A stretch of 35,615 nucleotides of DNA from Pseudomonadota bacterium (GTDB taxonomy: Bacteria > Pseudomonadota > Gammaproteobacteria > Burkholderiales > Rhodocyclaceae): assembly GCA_021782315.1 (NCBI GenBank), contig JAJXVG010000011.1, positions 1-35,615 of the forward strand, in the 5' to 3' direction. Position 1 is the stretch's first letter, and every line of letters begins with the position of its first letter. The notes beneath the pieces were generated by a model that saw only the letters and a list, made by a program, of their open reading frames with translations, did not search any database and had not been told where the DNA came from. Of the stretch, positions 8,817 to 16,081 are shown one piece after another. A program made the position numbers and the translations under genes.

Positions 8817-9755
8817 ATGGACATTCAGCGCCCGACAAACCACACAACGGATAGCCGCCACGAACATCGGGCCGGTTCGGCCGACAACGGAAATTCCGAC
8901 CCCGCCGGCGAGCGGCTGGCCGACTGTTTCCAGGCAGACGACGGGGAGACCATCCATGTCGACATTTCCGGCCGGGGCTCGCCGCTGATCCTGCTCCACG
9001 GCTGGACATCCAGCGGCCAGGAATGGCTCCCGCTTCTGGCCGGGCTGACCGCGCGGCACCGCGTCTACCGCTGGGATGCGCGCGGCCACGGCGGTCACCC
9101 GCTGGCCCATGCCGGCTCGGCGACGGTCGAGCGCATGGCGCGCGACCTGAAGAACCTGATCGACCATTACGGCATTGCCGGCGCCGTCGCGACCGGCCAT
9201 TCGATGGGTGCGCTGACCCTCTGGCAATACCTGCGCGACCACGGCACGCACGGTCTCGGCAAGCTGTGCCTGATCGACCAGTCGCCCAAGCTGTTGACCG
9301 GCGACGACTGGGCGCATGGCATTTACGGAAATTTCGGCCTGGATCGCAACCGGGAACTGCTCTCCTGGCTGCGCGAGGACTTTGCCGAAGGGGTGCTCAA
9401 ACTGACGGCGCAGGGCCTGAATAAACGGGCCGGGGAAAAATACCGGCAGAACGCCGCCGGCTGGGAGCGCTCGCGTGCCGCCCTGCGCGCCCAGGACCCG
9501 GAACCGCTGATCAATTGCTGGCTGAGTCTGAGCGCCGCCGATTACCGCGACGTGCTGGCCGGCATCCCGCTGCCGACCCTGCTGGTCTATGGCGGCGAAA
9601 GCAATTTCTACGGCACGGCAACGGCGCGCTACGTCGCCGACAACATCCCCAACGCCGTGCTGCGCATTTACGAGGGCAGCGACCATTCGCCGCACCAATG
9701 GCAGCGCGAGCGCTTCGTCCGGGAATTGATCGAATTCATCGACGCACCCGGCTGA
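8817..9755 (+). CDS. Alpha/beta hydrolase
   Basis: 312-aa alpha/beta-hydrolase-fold enzyme. The oxyanion-hole motif HGWTSSGQEW (about residues 61-70), the nucleophile elbow GHSMG (Ser129) and the catalytic His290 in GSDHSPHQW are present. The acid is probably in VYGGESNFYG or nearby. The first ~40 residues are polar and low-complexity, and the real start may lie further in, though no better ribosome-binding site was seen. The substrate is unknown. Nothing nearby suggests a pathway. The preceding 134-bp gap holds a small GGGTAA/TTACCC palindrome (8720-8733). It is convergent with the lytic transglycosylase gene, with eight bases between them. Confidence 0.85.
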   Translation: MDIQRPTNHTTDSRHEHRAGSADNGNSDPAGERLADCFQADDGETIHVDISGRGSPLILLHGWTSSGQEWLPLLAGLTARHRVYRWDARGHGGHPLAHAGSATVERMARDLKNLIDHYGIAGAVATGHSMGALTLWQYLRDHGTHGLGKLCLIDQSPKLLTGDDWAHGIYGNFGLDRNRELLSWLREDFAEGVLKLTAQGLNKRAGEKYRQNAAGWERSRAALRAQDPEPLINCWLSLSAADYRDVLAGIPLPTLLVYGGESNFYGTATARYVADNIPNAVLRIYEGSDHSPHQWQRERFVRELIEFIDAPG

Positions 9756-9762
9756 AAGCGCG

Positions 9763-10452
9763 TCAGGTCATCCGCACGCGCTGTACCGCCTGCTCCAGGC
9801 GCTGTTTTTCGGCCAGGACCTTGGCCGCGTAGCGCCGCTCCGGATCGGTCAGCGCGCCGCCGAACTGCTGCAGGCCGCTTTCCAGCCCGCCGTTGCGGCG
9901 TATTGACTCCTGCAGGACCCTGGCACCGACCTGGACGTTGATCACCGGATTCAGGAAGGCGACCTGATCGGCATCTTCCGGCAACTTGTCCTGGTGATAG
10001 CGCGGCACGACCTGCATCAGCCCTTTGGCGCCGATGACGCTTTCGGAAAACGGGTTGAAGCGCGACTCGACGCCGATAACGGCGATAATGAGCAGCGGAT
10101 CGAGCTGCAATTGCCGCCCGGTCGCCTGGGCCGTCGCAAAAATCGGCTGCAGCGCCTCGGCCGAGACGTGATAGCGCCGGGACACGTAATCCATGGCACT
10201 GCGCATGCGGGCACTGAGCGCCTCTGAAGCCGGATCGACCGCTTCGTTGTCCAAAGCGTCGTCGGCAACCACTTCCTGGCTGGCCGGCATCAACAGCTTC
10301 AGGCCGTCGAGCATGAAGGGGTTGCCGCTTTGGACACCGGCCAGAGCCAACACGAACAGCACGCCGGCCAGCATCAGGAACTTCTGAAACAGGGATGACG
10401 CCACGGCGGAGAGCCGCAACATCGACGAGGGAGAAACTGTTGAGGTAAACAT
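9763..10452 (-). CDS. Small membrane-anchored lytic transglycosylase (SLT domain)
   Basis: 229-aa protein. A hydrophobic helix at about residues 24-40 (KFLMLAGVLFVLALAGV) serves as anchor or signal, and a compact SLT/goose-lysozyme-like domain follows. The catalytic glutamate is Glu129 in GVESRFNPFSES, followed by GAKGLMQVVPRYH, the classic SLT signature. It would cleave peptidoglycan glycan strands to 1,6-anhydro products in the periplasm. The frame is open upstream to 10605, but the ATG at 10452 has GGAGGT (10461-10456) in front and gives a sensible membrane N-terminus. The protein is short for the family, with no extra binding domains. Its promoter candidate is at 10613-10641, giving a leader of ~150 bases. 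Confidence 0.88.
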   Translation of the reverse strand: MFTSTVSPSSMLRLSAVASSLFQKFLMLAGVLFVLALAGVQSGNPFMLDGLKLLMPASQEVVADDALDNEAVDPASEALSARMRSAMDYVSRRYHVSAEALQPIFATAQATGRQLQLDPLLIIAVIGVESRFNPFSESVIGAKGLMQVVPRYHQDKLPEDADQVAFLNPVINVQVGARVLQESIRRNGGLESGLQQFGGALTDPERRYAAKVLAEKQRLEQAVQRVRMT

Positions 10453-10612
10453 GCGACCTCCTTCACTGTTGCCACTGCCGACAAACTTCCTCGGCAGCGA
10501 ACGGTTACAGGGGGTACGACATCGGCGACGAGACAAGCAAGGAATCGTCGAACTCCGCAGCCAGACTGGGCAATTGCCGCGAAAACCGATGCTGCACCGC
10601 AGCATTAATTGC

Positions 10613-10641
10613 AGTGTATTGATTTATATGGAAATCGTCAA
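10613..10641 (-). promoter_or_regulatory. Promoter candidate for the lytic transglycosylase
   Basis: On the minus strand TTGACG (10641-10636), a 17-base spacer and TACACT (10618-10613) form a good sigma-70-type promoter with start near 10606. The 10453-10612 leader holds no convincing gene; I see nothing else in it. Confidence 0.5.
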
Positions 10642-10667
10642 TCCTGAGGGCTTATAGATGCAGAAAC

Positions 10668-10814
10668 AGTGTTGCATCGCCGCAACAAATCCCGGCGCAC
10701 CGCACCGGGTCGAAACGGTCGAAACCGGCCGAAAAGGTGGTTTGCAGATCTTCGGAAAGTGCCGACGCCGAAGGCCTCTCTTGATCGCCGTCAAGAGTGC
10801 GGCACTACACTAGC
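10668..10814. repeat. Short palindrome-ended element, copy 2 (degenerate)
   Basis: Read on the minus strand from 10814, the first 28 bases match the left end of the element at 2660-2687 at 24 of 28 positions. All differences are C/T transitions. The far end, TGCAACACT (10676-10668), matches the other end of copy 1 for nine bases and then diverges, so its inverted repeat is decayed. Near the conserved end CTCTTGA/TCAAGAG (10798-10779 region) forms a seven-pair hairpin that could terminate msrA transcription. As with corC, the TAG stop of the adjacent gene lies in the GCTAG at the element edge. Confidence 0.65.
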
Positions 10815-11318
10815 CCGTTTTCAGGCGGTCGGCGAAAAGCTGCCGCATTTTCCGGGCCTTCGGCGCCACCACCGCCTGGCAATAGCCCTGTTCTGGATTG
10901 CGCCGGAAATACTGGTGATGATAAGGCTCGGCCACGAAGAAAGTCGTCGCCGGCACGACCTCGGTGACGATCGGCGAGGGCCATACCCCCTCCGCCCCGA
11001 GACGGGCGATGAGGCCTTGCGCCTCGGCGCGCTGGCCGGCATCGTGAACGAAGATGGCCGAGCGGTATTGCGTGCCTGTGTCGTGGCCCTGGCGATTCAA
11101 TGTTGTCGGATCGTGAATGGCAAAGAAGGCGACGAGCAGGGTGGCGAAATCAATGCGGGCCGGATCGAACTCGATTTGCACGACTTCGGCATGGCCGGTA
11201 TCGCCGCGACAGACCGCCTCGTAGGTCGGCGCCGGATGCTGCCCGCCCATGTAGCCGGGCAATACCGAAACGACACCGTCGAGTTGCTCGAACGCCGCCT
11301 CCAGGCACCAGAAACAGC
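10810..11318 (-). pseudogene. msrA: msrA 3' fragment (peptide methionine sulfoxide reductase A, split by the island)
   Basis: This is the C-terminal ~90% of MsrA, which reduces methionine-S-sulfoxide in proteins using thioredoxin. Reading into the island, the frame is stop-L-R-C-F-W-C-LEAAFEQLDGVV, then PGYMGGQHPAPTYEAVCRGDTGHAEVVQ. The active-site CFWC remains, but its preceding Gly codon, the N-terminus and the start codon are gone. Island sequence with an in-frame TAA (11323-11325) stands upstream. The missing start is intact 7.7 kb away at 19029-19084. Internal ATG codons (11262, or the Met of GYMGG) would produce a protein lacking the catalytic cysteine, so the fragment should be inactive unless the island excises. 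The TAG stop (10812-10810) lies in the short repeat element. Confidence 0.92.
11306..11318. repeat. attL core, 13-bp direct repeat
   Basis: CACCAGAAACAGC is repeated exactly at 19029-19041 and differs on both sides at the flanking base. Read on the minus strand it is GCTGTTTCTGGTG, the codons for the MsrA motif (G)CFWC. It marks the left recombination junction of the island. Confidence 0.9.
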
Positions 11319-11326
11319 GTAGTTAA

Positions 11327-11359
11327 CCGCCCCCTAGAGTGATGGTCTCTAGGGGGCGG
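11327..11359. terminator. Perfect 13-bp hairpin beside attL
   Basis: CCGCCCCCTAGAG (11327-11339) and its exact complement (11347-11359) enclose a seven-base loop, eight bases inside the att core. It is far more GC-rich than the rest of the island. It could insulate island and chromosome transcripts or take part in recombination. The following sequence has only a weak T-run on the plus strand. Confidence 0.6.
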
Positions 11360-11377
11360 CTTCCTTTCTGTAAGTTG

Positions 11378-11405
11378 TTGATTTCAGACATAAAAATCCT
11401 ATTTT
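11378..11405 (+). promoter_or_regulatory. Candidate integrase promoter
   Basis: TTGATT (11378-11383), a 16-base spacer and TATTTT (11400-11405) precede the integrase. Predicted start is near 11412, upstream of the TTCACAC-type repeats, so integrase binding there could repress its own gene. AT-richness makes chance matches likely. Confidence 0.33.
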
Positions 11406-11441
11406 TCAAGAAAAAGCTGCTTCTTTTTTCAACCGAAAAAA

Positions 11442-11489
11442 CTTCACACAAGCCACTTTCGAGCCTAAAATCTCACACAACTTCACGCA
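11442..11489. promoter_or_regulatory. Candidate integrase arm-type sites, left end
   Basis: Three direct copies of a 9-mer lie here: CTTCACACA (11442-11450), TCTCACACA (11471-11479) and CTTCACGCA (11481-11489). Related copies occur at the right end of the island (18943-18987). Lambda-like tyrosine integrases bind such arm sites with their N-terminal domain; the assignment is inferred from position and repetition. Confidence 0.5.
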
Positions 11490-11507
11490 CAGAAGAAGGT
11501 GGAAAAA

Positions 11508-12770
11508 GTGGCCCTACCCCGTGGAATCCAAGAGATCAGCAGGAAGAACAAGGACGGCACCCAGATCAAGAAGTATCGGGTGCAGATCAACAGGAAGAAC
11601 TTCAATCAGGATCGTCTGTTTGAGAGTTTAGACGAAGCTGTTGAGTTCCTGAATGCTTCGAAGTCAGCAACTGGACAGAAGCAAATTCACTTGCTGGAAG
11701 AACAGCAAAAAGTTGAACAGAAATTAATTCAGGATTTCATTACAAATCCAAATATTTCTGCATACATCAAAGCCTACATTGAAACCTATGTTGATCCAAG
11801 GTTTGCTGATTGCGATCCAAAGACAGCAGAAGGAAAAATTAAATTAAGGAATAAAGCTTCAATCATTGGTTTTTATAGCACTATTAAAAAAACCGTAATC
11901 AATGAGAGATCAGATGAAGAATTTCCAATTTCAAAACTATTCTTTAAAAATTATGAAGGCAAGAAATCTTTTGGAGAATTTAAGCCAAAACAAATCACCG
12001 AAATTGAAATCAATGAATACATAAAGGCACGCCGAAAAGCCGGCATTAAGCCAATCTCAATTCAACGAGAAATAACAGCAATCAGCAATTTATTCAACAA
12101 ACTAAAATATCTTGATCCTGATCTGAAATCTCTAAAGAATCCAACAAGGGACTATGACAGGGATTTGCTGAAAACTTCAGGTGGAATGATTTCTAAAAAG
12201 GTTCATCGAATCACAGAAGAAGATAAAAAGAAATTTTTTGAACTGCTGGACAACTACCCTAATCCTGAACTTGGCTGGATTTCAAAACTAATGCTTTTTA
12301 CAGCAATGCGTCGAACTGAGGCAGTATTGTTGAAATGGAGCCAAATTTTTGAAAAGCATATTTACCTTGAACATACAAAATCAGGTAAACCAAGGATTGT
12401 TTATCTCACACCTGAAGCAAAAGAATTGCTGAAATCTATTCCAAAGAAAGAAGGACAGGATCGGCTATTCACTTATACAGTGCTGGGTTACGATAGCAAT
12501 TTTTATCGCGTAATGGAAGACAATGGATTAAAACACATTAAAATTCACGGATTACGGAAAGAAGCAATTTCAGGTTTTATTGAAAGAATTGGAGCAAGCA
12601 ACAGCCTATTGATTTCTGAATTTTTAGGCTTTGCAAGTGTTAGGAAGATTGAGGAACACATTGAAACTCAAATTCCAGCAGGATTAAGCACTCAGGAAGA
12701 ATTGTTAAGATCGGTAGGACACAGCAACCCAGCAATCACGCAGAACCACTATTTCAGCTTAAAGAAGTAG
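11508..12770 (+). CDS. Tyrosine recombinase/integrase
   Basis: ~420-aa tyrosine recombinase. The N-terminus (RKNKDGTQIKKYRVQINRK) looks like an AP2/arm-binding domain and the middle like a SAM-like core-binding domain. The catalytic domain shows the first Arg in TAMRRTEAVLLKW, a Lys region near HTKSGKPRIVYL, H-x-x-R in IHGLRKEAI, the HS box VGHSNPAITQ and the nucleophile Tyr in QNHYFSLKK close to the C-terminus. The gap between the HGLR box and the final VGHS box is unusually long and holds a second, LGFASVRKIEEH-like degenerate copy of that box. Start: GTG at 11508 with AAGGTGGA in front; GTG at 11499 is also possible. It should integrate and excise the element at the 13-bp msrA core. No excisionase was identified. 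Confidence 0.92.
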   Translation: MALPRGIQEISRKNKDGTQIKKYRVQINRKNFNQDRLFESLDEAVEFLNASKSATGQKQIHLLEEQQKVEQKLIQDFITNPNISAYIKAYIETYVDPRFADCDPKTAEGKIKLRNKASIIGFYSTIKKTVINERSDEEFPISKLFFKNYEGKKSFGEFKPKQITEIEINEYIKARRKAGIKPISIQREITAISNLFNKLKYLDPDLKSLKNPTRDYDRDLLKTSGGMISKKVHRITEEDKKKFFELLDNYPNPELGWISKLMLFTAMRRTEAVLLKWSQIFEKHIYLEHTKSGKPRIVYLTPEAKELLKSIPKKEGQDRLFTYTVLGYDSNFYRVMEDNGLKHIKIHGLRKEAISGFIERIGASNSLLISEFLGFASVRKIEEHIETQIPAGLSTQEELLRSVGHSNPAITQNHYFSLKK

Positions 12771-12792
12771 TGTACAATCGGAGAAAATTTCT

Positions 12793-13161
12793 ATGGCAAA
12801 CAAAGGACCTAAAGTGACAACATTAGCTGACATTAAAGCTCAGATGGCTGAATTGCAAAAGCAACACGATGCAATTGTTGCCAATGAAAAAGCAACCATC
12901 ATTGCAGAAATGAAGGAAAAAATTTCTGACTATGGCATTACAGCTAATGAACTTGGGTTCCAGTTATCAGGACCTACGACCACAGTTAAACCTCCGAAAT
13001 CTGCACCCACTGGTAAAACTAAAGCAGAAGCTAAATATCGTGGTCCAAACAATGAAGAATGGGCCGGTGGCATTGGTGCCCGTCCTAAGTGGGTTAAAGC
13101 TATTCTTGAAGCTGGTGGAAACATTGAAGACTACCGAATCAAGAAAGAAGAAACGGTTTAA
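12793..13161 (+). CDS. H-NS-family nucleoid protein
   Basis: 122-aa protein with an N-terminal helical, coiled-coil-like oligomerisation segment (LADIKAQMAELQKQHDAIV) and a linker rich in Pro, Lys and Thr. The C-terminal H-NS DNA-binding module is YRGPNNEEWAGGIGARPKWVKAIL; the minor-groove loop GGIGARPKW corresponds to the W-x-G-x-G-x-x-P-x-W signature of betaproteobacterial H-NS proteins. Such proteins bind AT-rich DNA and silence foreign genes. Carried by an AT-rich element, it probably quiets the element's own genes or spares the host's H-NS pool. GGAGA lies eight bases before the ATG, and TACAAT (12773-12778) is a possible -10. A rho-independent terminator follows directly. Confidence 0.88.
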   Translation: MANKGPKVTTLADIKAQMAELQKQHDAIVANEKATIIAEMKEKISDYGITANELGFQLSGPTTTVKPPKSAPTGKTKAEAKYRGPNNEEWAGGIGARPKWVKAILEAGGNIEDYRIKKEETV

Positions 13162-13183
13162 CCACAACCCTACCCCAATAAAC

Positions 13184-13208
13184 AAGAGCCAGTTTCTGGC
13201 TCTTTTCA
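13184..13208 (+). terminator. Rho-independent terminator after the hns-like gene
   Basis: AAGAGCCAG (13184-13192) pairs with CTGGCTCTT (13196-13204) around a three-base loop and runs into TTTT. The sequence is typical and the placement is right, 23 bases after the stop. Confidence 0.85.
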
Positions 13209-13221
13209 TTCGAGCTTAAAA

Positions 13222-13533
13222 ATGAAGTTAAAAGAGTTTATTAACGAAGAAAATCATTTGTGCAATCTTACTGAAGATCAAATTGAAGAAATTTTTGATC
13301 TGGACGAAGTAAAAGCACTGGACAACAATGAGTTTGAAAAACAGCGGGTTTTTTGGTTGTCTCAATATATGGTTGGCAATGTAAGCGAACCATTTGAAGA
13401 CATTAAAAAGCTTGATCCAGCCGATCAATACAGAGCTTTTGAAACTTGGATTGATTTGGTTAAAGACGTGGATACGCTGAAGCCAATGATGAAATCAATT
13501 CTTCAGGATTTCATTAAAAATAAATCTGTTTAA
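13222..13533 (+). CDS. 103-aa acidic hypothetical protein
   Basis: A small acidic helical protein (MKLKEFINEENHLCNLTEDQIEE, then LDPADQYRAFETWIDLVKDVDTLKPMMKSIL) without a signal peptide or membrane helix. I do not recognise the family. The first ~25 residues resemble a short helix-turn motif, but this is not enough to call DNA binding. It lies between two hairpins (13184-13208 and 13539-13558), so it may be its own transcription unit, and just before the restriction-modification pair. A role as a regulator or anti-restriction accessory is possible but unsupported. No clear Shine-Dalgarno was seen. Confidence 0.6.
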   Translation: MKLKEFINEENHLCNLTEDQIEEIFDLDEVKALDNNEFEKQRVFWLSQYMVGNVSEPFEDIKKLDPADQYRAFETWIDLVKDVDTLKPMMKSILQDFIKNKSV

Positions 13534-13538
13534 TGCAA

Positions 13539-13558
13539 AACGGGGACCAGTCCCCGTT
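13539..13558 (+). terminator. Hairpin after the 103-aa gene
   Basis: AACGGGGAC and GTCCCCGTT form a perfect nine-pair stem with a two-base apex, directly after the stop at 13533. No T-run follows, so it may be a rho-dependent or processing structure. Confidence 0.55.
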
Positions 13559-13567
13559 AGACCATTC

Positions 13568-13599
13568 ATTTAATTGAATAAAAATCCATTCAATTAAAT
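13568..13599. promoter_or_regulatory. 12-bp inverted repeat upstream of the restriction gene (operator candidate)
   Basis: ATTTAATTGAAT (13568-13579) and its exact complement ATTCAATTAAAT (13588-13599) are separated by eight bases and lie 34 bases before the restriction gene. Symmetry and position suit an operator controlling R-M expression. No dedicated controller (C) gene is adjacent, so the binder is unknown; the 103-aa or H-NS-like protein is possible. Confidence 0.5.
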
Positions 13600-13632
13600 A
13601 AACGGCCTCAAATTTAATTCACTGGAAATCAA

Positions 13633-14277
13633 ATGCCAACAAATCCATTTGACAGAAGTAAGCACGTTTACAAAAACGATGCATTTTCAGAACTGGTTAA
13701 GGATGCCGTTCGTTTTTTCAATGGAACCCCAGTTCATACACTACCACCACCAGAACGATTTTTAGGAACTGGTGTTTATGCGATCTATTACACTGGAAAC
13801 AATCCACTTTACCAGAAGTATGCTCAATTAAACAGATTGTCTTACGACTATCCTATTTATGTTGGGAAAGCTGTTCCTAAAGGCTGGAGACAGTCACGAA
13901 ATCACGATAAAGCAGATAGTCAATCTAATGAGCTTTATACACGATTGAAAGAACACAGCAGAAGTATTGCAACGGGTGCTGACATAAATCTTGAGCACTT
14001 TATGTGTAGATTTGTGATCTTTGAAGAAGAAGGCTCAGATATGATTTCAACCATTGAAGCCTCATTAATAAAAATAAACAGACCATTGTGGAACTCTGCT
14101 TTAGACGGTTTTGGAAATCACGATCCAGGTTCTGGACGATATGAGCAAGCGAAATCAGATTGGGATGTAATTCATTCTGGTAGATCGTGGGCCGATAGAT
14201 TGAATGGCACACCAAAACAAAAGCAAGCTATAATTTCAAATATAAATAACCACTTGCAAACACTCGGAAACAAATGA
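13633..14277 (+). CDS. Eco29kI-type type II restriction endonuclease (GIY-YIG)
   Basis: 214-aa GIY-YIG-superfamily endonuclease. The signature halves are GVYAIYY (Tyr49) and YPIYVGKA (Tyr76). The other catalytic residues fall at Arg104, His108, Glu142 (TIEASLI) and Asn154 (PLWN). These positions coincide with those I recall for R.Eco29kI, which cuts CCGC^GG, so close homology and probably the same specificity are expected. The conserved GFGNHDPGSGR segment follows. The stop overlaps the methyltransferase start (ATGA), so the pair is co-translated, restriction gene first. I saw no CCGCGG inside the island, whereas the GC-rich chromosome flanks contain several (for example near 2005), so host DNA needs the methylase. 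Confidence 0.9.
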   Translation: MPTNPFDRSKHVYKNDAFSELVKDAVRFFNGTPVHTLPPPERFLGTGVYAIYYTGNNPLYQKYAQLNRLSYDYPIYVGKAVPKGWRQSRNHDKADSQSNELYTRLKEHSRSIATGADINLEHFMCRFVIFEEEGSDMISTIEASLIKINRPLWNSALDGFGNHDPGSGRYEQAKSDWDVIHSGRSWADRLNGTPKQKQAIISNINNHLQTLGNK

Positions 14278-15389
14278 AATCATTGGAAATTTTTTCTGGT
14301 GCTGGTGGATTAGCTAAAGGACTGGAATTATCTGGATTCGAACATTCATCTTTCGTTGAGTTCAACAAAGATGCCTGCAAATCTTTAAGATTAAATTTTG
14401 AACCAGAAATTGTTTATGAAGGCGATATTGCAGAATTTGACCTAAATTCTCTATCAGAAATTGAAATTGTTGCAGGTGGTCCTCCGTGCCAACCATTCTC
14501 TTTAGGTGGGAAACACAAGGCACACCAAGACAAAAGGGATATGTTCCCTTATGCAATCCGTGCAATTGAAAAGCTACAACCAAAAGCTTTTATTTTTGAA
14601 AATGTAAAAGGTCTTTTACGTCAAACATTTTCAGAATATTTTTCATACATCATTCTTCGGCTGACTTACCCAGATTGTGAAATCCTTGATGATGAGGATT
14701 GGGGACAGCATTTAGAACGTCTGCAAAAACTAACGAAAAAAACATACACAGGCACACGCTACAACGTCCAATACAAGCTTTTAAACGCTGCTGACTATGG
14801 AGTTCCACAAGTTCGGGAACGAGTGGTCATAGTGGGGATTAGAGCCGATTTAGAGAAGGTTTGGACCTACCCCAAAGCCACACATACTAAAGATCGTTTG
14901 TTGTGGGACAAGCACGTTACTGGTGAATACTGGAGCAGGCACAACCTACCAGATCAACGGAATGAAGCCATTGGAGCCACTTTAAAGAGTAGGTATGGCA
15001 TCTTTCCACCAGAAGAGGAAGCTTGGCAAACCGTGAGGGATTGCCTGAAAGATGTTCCCCACCCTGCACAAGCTCACAACATACAGGACCACATCTTTAG
15101 AGATGGTGCAAGAACCTACCCAGGTCACACAGGCAGTGAGATAGACGAACCATCAAAGACCATTAAAGCTGGTGGTCATGGTGTGCCAGGTGGTGAAAAT
15201 ATGATTAGGTATGAAGACGGTTCAGTCCGTTACTTTACAGTTTATGAAGGAAAATTAATTCAAACATTCCCTAAAGACTACCTAATTACAGGCTCTTGGG
15301 GTGAAGCAATGAGACAGATTGGAAATGCTGTTCCAGTTAAATTAGCTAATGCAATTGGAAAACATTTAATGCAAGTATTGACAAATTAA
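14274..15389 (+). CDS. DNA cytosine-5 methyltransferase (M.Eco29kI-type)
   Basis: 371-aa C5-cytosine methyltransferase. Motif I is EIFSGAGGLAKG (AdoMet binding). Motif IV is GGPPCQPFS, with catalytic Cys72. Motif VI is FENVKG, motif VIII is QVRERVVIVGIR, and motif X is RQIGNAVPVKLANAIGKHL. The variable target-recognition region lies between about residues 195 and 320. It should protect the site cut by the partner endonuclease, by inference CCGCGG. It starts on the ATGA overlap with the restriction gene. A strong terminator lies 62 bases downstream. The start ATG has no strong Shine-Dalgarno, so synthesis probably depends on coupling. Confidence 0.93.
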   Translation: MKSLEIFSGAGGLAKGLELSGFEHSSFVEFNKDACKSLRLNFEPEIVYEGDIAEFDLNSLSEIEIVAGGPPCQPFSLGGKHKAHQDKRDMFPYAIRAIEKLQPKAFIFENVKGLLRQTFSEYFSYIILRLTYPDCEILDDEDWGQHLERLQKLTKKTYTGTRYNVQYKLLNAADYGVPQVRERVVIVGIRADLEKVWTYPKATHTKDRLLWDKHVTGEYWSRHNLPDQRNEAIGATLKSRYGIFPPEEEAWQTVRDCLKDVPHPAQAHNIQDHIFRDGARTYPGHTGSEIDEPSKTIKAGGHGVPGGENMIRYEDGSVRYFTVYEGKLIQTFPKDYLITGSWGEAMRQIGNAVPVKLANAIGKHLMQVLTN

Positions 15390-15404
15390 AATTAAGCCGT
15401 AAGA

Positions 15405-15474
15405 TATAATTATCTGAAGTCTATTCAATTCACGTTGATAAGAAGCGGGAAAGCCAGCGCAAGCTGGCTTTTTT
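15405..15474 (+). ncRNA. Possible short RNA between a TATAAT box and a terminator
   Basis: A perfect TATAAT (15405-15410) stands just ahead of a strong intrinsic terminator. A start near 15417 would give a transcript of ~58 bases. The only TTGACA (15378-15383) is 21 bases from the -10, longer than optimal. The RNA would contain most of the left arm of the 26-base inverted repeat. This is a weak prediction. Confidence 0.3.
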
Positions 15475-15567
15475 GTTTTCTATTTGAGAACTTGACAAAT
15501 TTGAAGTAATTTCTTAAAACTAAATTCAAGTGCTTTATGCGTCAACTGAAAATGAATAGACTTCAGA
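15413..15567. repeat. Long inverted repeat flanking the terminator
   Basis: TCTGAAGTCTATTCA (15413-15427) and its exact complement TGAATAGACTTCAGA (15553-15567) are the cores of two 26-base arms (15413-15438 and 15542-15567) that match at 22 of 26 positions. They enclose ~103 bases that include the terminator at 15451-15474. The two copies point toward each other. They could be protein-binding sites or pair as RNA. Confidence 0.6.
15451..15474 (+). terminator. Rho-independent terminator after the methyltransferase
   Basis: AAGCCAGC (15451-15458), loop GCAA and GCTGGCTT (15463-15470) are followed by a T-run. A GNRA-type loop and U-tract make this a textbook terminator. Confidence 0.88.
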
Positions 15568-16081
15568 AATCAATTCAAATTCCTTTCCCGATTGGAGCAC
15601 CCGAACTACCAGAAAGCCGAAGTAGAAGGCGGGGAACAAAACAAAACTGACTACCATAGTCCCCTTAAGCAAAACTGGATAAACGTTCTTAAAGCTACAA
15701 CAATGAGGTTTTAACAAAGTAGCAACGAAGCTGAATCTGGACCGTGTTAATGGGTTTTTTAAGAACCTGAACCAGAGAATGAAGTAACTTAAAAATAACT
15801 TCTGCCGGTAACTGGGCATACAGCCTGAACGGAATAGCCTAAAGGTGACTGATACAGTCCCTAAAGGGTAAGCTATGCCGATTCAGGCATAGCACTTTCT
15901 TAAGACCTGTTTTAAAGATCGAAGATCAATACAGCCTTATGGCTGTCTAAAGATCGAAAAATAAGAATAAAAATCAGTAAAGATAAAAAGAACTTCCTAA
16001 TGGAAGTCCAAAAAGCGAAGCTATGAACTGCCGTAGGCAGGTTTTATGTTAATAAAACAAAAAATGACAGCGGGCCTTAAC
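15568..16081. other. Hairpin-rich noncoding stretch of the island
   Basis: I see no convincing gene in this ~510-bp stretch; a 94-codon minus-strand frame lacks features of a protein. Short stems are frequent: CCTAAAGG (15838-15845), CCC/GGG around TAAA (15859-15868), GCTATGCC/GGCATAGC (15872-15893), ACAGCC/GGCTGT around TTAT (15931-15946), ACTTCC/GGAAGT around TAAT (15992-16007) and CTGCC/GGCAG around GTA (16028-16040). TAAAGATCGAA is repeated directly (15913-15923 and 15948-15958). AACTTGACAAAT occurs just before the stretch (15489-15500) and at its end (16079-16090). It may be a structured RNA, a long leader or an origin-like region. Confidence 0.5.

Noticed and set aside
15535-15819. 94-codon minus-strand frame in the island
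   Set aside because: It has no ribosome-binding site and no family resemblance, and its end overlaps the right arm of the long inverted repeat. Kept as noncoding.
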